Shown here: piece after piece, positions 24,233 to 26,707 of the stretch | How positions within the stretch are numbered: the first letter of the stretch is position 1 | Layout of the letters: every line of letters starts with the position of its first letter | Assembly: GCA_910587275.1 (NCBI GenBank) | Contig: CAJUMD010000041.1 | Location: 1 to 26,707, forward strand | Origin: an uncultured Kineothrix sp. | GTDB lineage: Bacteria > Bacillota > Clostridia > Lachnospirales > Lachnospiraceae | Length of the DNA stretch: 26,707 nucleotides | Direction of reading: 5' to 3' | The notes under the pieces: generated by a model | Told to the model about the DNA's origin: nothing | What the model saw: only the letters and a program-made list of their open reading frames with translations | Database searches by the model: none | Translations under genes and position numbers: made by a program

Positions 24233-24517
24233 TTACATTCCGGGTTTTATATATCCTTCTGTAACAAACTCCCATTCACCAACCCAACATTCCTTAGAAT
24301 AATTATACAAGCGTCTATAAACTTTTGTTCCTTCAACCTTATATCTATACTCAATAATATCCGAATGTGGTACAATTCCCTCATCACTCATACCATCATC
24401 TATAACTACTTCTTCGCTCGCATATGCAACCACGCAATTACCACCTACTAGCACAAATGCAACTGCTATTGTTGAAAATCCTGTTAAAACTTTTTTCATT
24501 AAATTTCTATAAATCAT
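24233..24517 (-). CDS. Small secreted protein coupled to M56 protease gene
   Basis: This 94-residue protein has a clear signal peptide: basic MIYRNLMKKV, hydrophobic core to residue 30, and a likely cleavage after A-Y-A (31-33). The mature part is about 61 residues, acidic at first and then rich in Tyr and Trp (IEYRYKVEG, YRRLYNY, CWVGEWEFV), with a single Cys77. I recall similar short exported Lachnospiraceae proteins with Y-R and W-V/I motifs, but assign no function. The ATG at 24517 lies one base after the M56 stop, and GGAGGAA in the end of that gene serves as its ribosome site, so translation is coupled. It could be a substrate, signal or effector of the M56 protein. The GC content is low, as in the whole operon. 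Confidence 0.75.
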   Translation of the reverse strand: MIYRNLMKKVLTGFSTIAVAFVLVGGNCVVAYASEEVVIDDGMSDEGIVPHSDIIEYRYKVEGTKVYRRLYNYSKECWVGEWEFVTEGYIKPGM

Positions 24518-24518
24518 T

Positions 24519-25664
24519 TTATTTAATTTCCTCCATATCAAAATAAACAGGTATACTTTCATCAAATATTTGATCTACTGTCACTGCATACTTTCCATCA
24601 ATGTACATGTCGTATTTACCATTTTTATCTTTTAAATAATACATTTTCCCATCCCTTAGTCCTCCGCTTTCCCTCGCATCCTCCTCCGGAATACTATAAG
24701 GTTCCAAGATAATCACATTCGGGCAGACAGCAATCAATCCAACCATCGCGATTGATAACATCACACTGGCAATGGTACGCTTTGTACTGATTTCCAGGTT
24801 GTCCATCATCAGTTTTACCCTCTTGCTAATCAGTATGCTGCTCTCGGTTTGGAAAGCCATGAGCCACTTTCTGTTTTTCTTGCGTTTTTCCCTGTCCCTT
24901 GTCAGCCTGATCAGAAATGCGGAATAGTCTAAGGTTTCCTTTTTCGTCAATTTCCTCATGATGCTGAAATCCACGTTAATCTCCTGTGTCTGCGCTACCA
25001 GCCTGCACAGCAGATACGCAAACGGGTTAAACCAATAAACCACTTTAAAAATCTCACAAAACAGTTTTATCCATAAATCACCACGGTAAAAATGCTTCAT
25101 CTCATGGGTGAAAATAAATTCCAGTTCCTTTTCCGTCACTTCTATATCCGGTATCATGATACACGGCTTAAAAATCCCAAACACACAGGGCGTACTGCCG
25201 CCTTCCATATTGAGTATACGAAATGCTACCGGATGCCGGTATTGCCGGTTCACCTTTTCCATCAGTCCGATTACATGGGCATTCTTTACTTCCTTATAAG
25301 TTTTCATTTCCATACGGATGCCCCAATACGACTTTACCAACCAAACAAATGCAATAAGGGAGCCAAACAGCCATATCATTTCCAGTACTGTCCTGACCCT
25401 GATTCCTCCCGGTGTCGTAATATCCGCCGTGTTCCTAAGGAATCTGCAAAACTCAGGGTAGTACAATCCACTGAATGCAATGCTATTGGTGAGTGGAAAT
25501 TCCACAGGCACCAGCAGGCGGCACATGATTACCAGCATACAAACCAGTAAGAATCGCGTATCCAACTGCAGGATTACCTTGTTATCCTTAAAAATATATC
25601 TTAACAGCAGAATGGAAACGGTGCTGAAAAGAAAAAGATTAAACATCACCGAAAAAGTCACCAT
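24519..25664 (-). CDS. M56-family BlaR1-like membrane metalloprotease
   Basis: This 381-residue protein has N-terminal transmembrane helices (about 5-24, 36-53, 93-110), a cytoplasmic zinc protease part with HEMKH (His187, Glu188, His191) followed by the FNPFAYLLCR helix, and a further helix near 305-325. The short outside tail (about 55 residues) reads GKMYYLKDKNGKYDMYIDGKYAV. In BlaR1/MecR1 the outside part is a penicillin-binding domain that senses beta-lactam; here it is absent, so the signal must differ. The protease would cleave the neighbouring BlaI-type repressor. It starts 18 bases after the repressor stop, with AAGGGGTGATAGG upstream. The family is clear; the inducer is unknown. Confidence 0.9.
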   Translation of the reverse strand: MVTFSVMFNLFLFSTVSILLLRYIFKDNKVILQLDTRFLLVCMLVIMCRLLVPVEFPLTNSIAFSGLYYPEFCRFLRNTADITTPGGIRVRTVLEMIWLFGSLIAFVWLVKSYWGIRMEMKTYKEVKNAHVIGLMEKVNRQYRHPVAFRILNMEGGSTPCVFGIFKPCIMIPDIEVTEKELEFIFTHEMKHFYRGDLWIKLFCEIFKVVYWFNPFAYLLCRLVAQTQEINVDFSIMRKLTKKETLDYSAFLIRLTRDREKRKKNRKWLMAFQTESSILISKRVKLMMDNLEISTKRTIASVMLSIAMVGLIAVCPNVIILEPYSIPEEDARESGGLRDGKMYYLKDKNGKYDMYIDGKYAVTVDQIFDESIPVYFDMEEIK

Positions 25665-25682
25665 AACCTATCACCCCTTATA

Positions 25683-26105
25683 TCATCCCCCTTTCGATAT
25701 CTCCTTCCGTCTTTCCTGAATCATTTTTTCCAGTTCATCCAGTTCCGCCTCCAGCGCTCCGTCAGTTTCCTCATCCAACAACGCAGCCACCAGATTTGAA
25801 GCAGTGATATCCTTACATTTTTTATTTTTGAATTCGCTGGATATTTTTCCCAGCTCAAATTCACGCAGACTAATCGTCGGCTGGTAACACCGGCCGAATA
25901 CGTTACCGCTTTTCGCAAAGTCCACGACTTCAATCAAATTCTTTCTTAACATTCTTTTCAGCGTGGTATGCACGGTTGCCAGTTTCAATTCTTCTTCCGC
26001 CTCCGTAATCTCCGATGCCAGCAACGGTCTTCCCGCATTCCACATGACATAGAGAATATCCACTTCCCTATCAGGCAGACGGTATTCATTCATCCCTTTT
26101 TTCAT
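25683..26105 (-). CDS. BlaI/MecI-type transcriptional repressor
   Basis: This 140-residue winged-helix protein of the penicillinase repressor family would bind operator DNA as a dimer and be inactivated by cleavage by the M56 partner. Visible elements are RLPDREVDILYVMWNAG, the helix-turn-helix with ASEITEAEEELKLATVHTTLKRMLRKNLIEVV, the wing with RCYQPTISLREFE, and a C-terminal dimerisation helix (LVAALLDEETDGALEAELDELEKMI). It is the first gene of the operon. The start could be the ATG at 26105 or one at 26093; neither has a clean ribosome site. No beta-lactamase gene is nearby, so the targets are probably this operon or distant genes. Confidence 0.92.
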   Translation of the reverse strand: MKKGMNEYRLPDREVDILYVMWNAGRPLLASEITEAEEELKLATVHTTLKRMLRKNLIEVVDFAKSGNVFGRCYQPTISLREFELGKISSEFKNKKCKDITASNLVAALLDEETDGALEAELDELEKMIQERRKEISKGG

Positions 26106-26221
26106 CCACTCATTCTACATTTTGCAAATCAGATTTTTTCTTCCGGCCGGTATTCCATGAAATCTTAAAAACATGTATTTCCCGGAAGGAACCGTTTTCC
26201 CCCAAAGGAGCTATGTCCCCA

Positions 26222-26269
26222 CAAAATAAAAAGTCCTATCAAAAGGATTTCCAAACCTTTTCATAGAAC
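26222..26269 (-). terminator. Terminator-like hairpin in the leader of the BlaI operon
   Basis: On the minus strand the stem 26256-26269 / 26233-26246 pairs over 14 positions with one G-U and one mismatch, and TTTTTATTTTG follows. No complete minus-strand gene lies upstream within the window. A promoter-like pair does (26306-26335), so the hairpin may attenuate transcription of the BlaI operon. Alternatively it is the end of a lost gene. Confidence 0.6.
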
Positions 26270-26305
26270 TACCATCCGTTGCAAAAATCCCCTTAGGAAA
26301 ATATT

Positions 26306-26335
26306 ATCATATTTTGTCGGAAAATGAAATAGCAA
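26306..26335 (-). promoter_or_regulatory. Possible promoter of the BlaI/M56 operon
   Basis: On the minus strand TTGCTA (26330-26335), an 18-base spacer and TATGAT (26306-26311) form a moderate sigma-A promoter. It is about 200 bases upstream of the repressor start. No better match was seen closer to the gene. Confidence 0.4.
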
Positions 26336-26366
26336 ATTTATATTTTCGGATAATTTTGGTAACAGA

Positions 26367-26615
26367 TTGCCTGAATTGGTTATACAAGTACAATGTCATT
26401 CCTACCCTGAAATTTCTCTGATTCCGTTTTTCGGTATGATAAGCGGACCAATAGATACCATACTAAATGTTGTTCTATTTGTTCCGTTAGGATTTTTTCC
26501 GCCGTTGCTGTATAAGAAATACTACCGCATAAAGACCGTTGTATTAACCGGCCGCTACTTTTTTTGTTTTCAGAGACCACCAACACAGCACAGAAAGAAT
26601 GAGGTATTAAGATGA
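26367..26615 (+). pseudogene. VanZ-like gene fragment
   Basis: In one frame the translation contains ISLIPFFGMISGPID and ILNVVLFVPLGFFPPLLYKKY, which match the conserved core of the VanZ family (NxIPF ... LNxxLFxPLGF). The upstream part of a VanZ protein is missing, and the sequence after RIKTVVL diverges and stops early. VanZ proteins are small membrane proteins, some tied to teicoplanin tolerance. A TTG is the only start, without a ribosome site. I read it as a truncated or decayed copy rather than a working gene. Confidence 0.55.
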
Positions 26616-26655
26616 TTGAAAACAAAAATGCGGAGAGAGGAAAAATTGTAACATA

Positions 26656-26707
26656 ATGCGCAACTGGTATTTGCTTTTTGGCACTTACCAAATTCTTTAT
26701 TCTTATT
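26656..26707 (+). other. Possible start of a further plus-strand gene, cut by the window end
   Basis: An ATG at 26656 opens a frame (MRNWYLLFGTYQ...) that is still open at the window edge. Its AGAGGA is rather far upstream, about 14 bases. It may be a gene start or chance; the sequence is too short to say. Confidence 0.2.

Noticed and set aside
24067..24264. 65-residue plus-strand frame
   Set aside because: It runs through the terminator hairpin and the end of the small secreted gene, and is AT-rich without a ribosome site.

Overview
The window looks like a chromosomal stretch from a Gram-positive gut-type Clostridia, most likely a Lachnospiraceae. The evidence is strong Shine-Dalgarno sites, sigma-A style promoters with 17-base spacers, the protein families present (ClpX with a C4 zinc finger, LytR-CpsA-Psr, a Csp-like subtilisin, BlaI/M56 pairs, an Rpn-type PD-(D/E)XK protein with GMKQ repeats) and their sequence style. 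This is inference from family resemblance; no database search was possible. Almost every gene lies on the minus strand. Carbamate kinase and a VanZ fragment are the exceptions.

Layout. (1) 1-2160: a small serine recombinase (-) diverges from a stand-alone carbamate kinase (+) across a 253-base intergenic region with an extended -10 promoter and dyads. A 22-bp perfect hairpin and a bidirectional terminator follow. (2) 2163-7950: a sucrose/alpha-glucan operon read leftward. It starts from a good promoter bracketed by two TCGA-centred operator-like palindromes: HPr-like protein without the catalytic His, PfkB fructokinase, Cof-type HAD phosphatase, amylosucrase-type GH13, LacI-family regulator, signal peptidase II. 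(3) 7961-13300: a proteolysis block: HtrA-like membrane protease, a ClpX with an acidic N-terminal extension, and a Csp-like S8 protease whose catalytic Ser position reads Cys. (4) 13400-21950: surface polysaccharide genes: phosphoglucomutase, three GT2 glycosyltransferases, a polyprenyl-phosphate sugar transferase and an LCP ligase. (5) 22000-24230: an Rpn/PD-(D/E)XK protein with ten 12-bp repeats, then about 1 kb without genes that holds a 283-base near-perfect inverted repeat. (6) 24087-26340: a lower-GC accessory operon: BlaI-type repressor, M56 BlaR1-like membrane protease without a penicillin-binding domain, and a translationally coupled 94-residue secreted protein. It is preceded by a leader carrying a terminator hairpin. 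(7) 26341-26707: a VanZ-like gene fragment (+).

How the parts fit. Fructokinase and the amylosucrase-type enzyme together would convert intracellular sucrose to fructose-6-phosphate plus an alpha-glucan, under the local LacI repressor. Phosphoglucomutase links glucose-6-phosphate to glucose-1-phosphate and so to nucleotide sugars. The sugar-phosphate transferase would start a lipid-linked glycan, the GT2 enzymes extend it, and the LCP protein would attach it to the wall. The most promising candidates for something undescribed are the BlaI/M56/secreted-peptide operon with its leader, the large inverted repeat element, and the Ser-to-Cys S8 protease beside an unusual ClpX.
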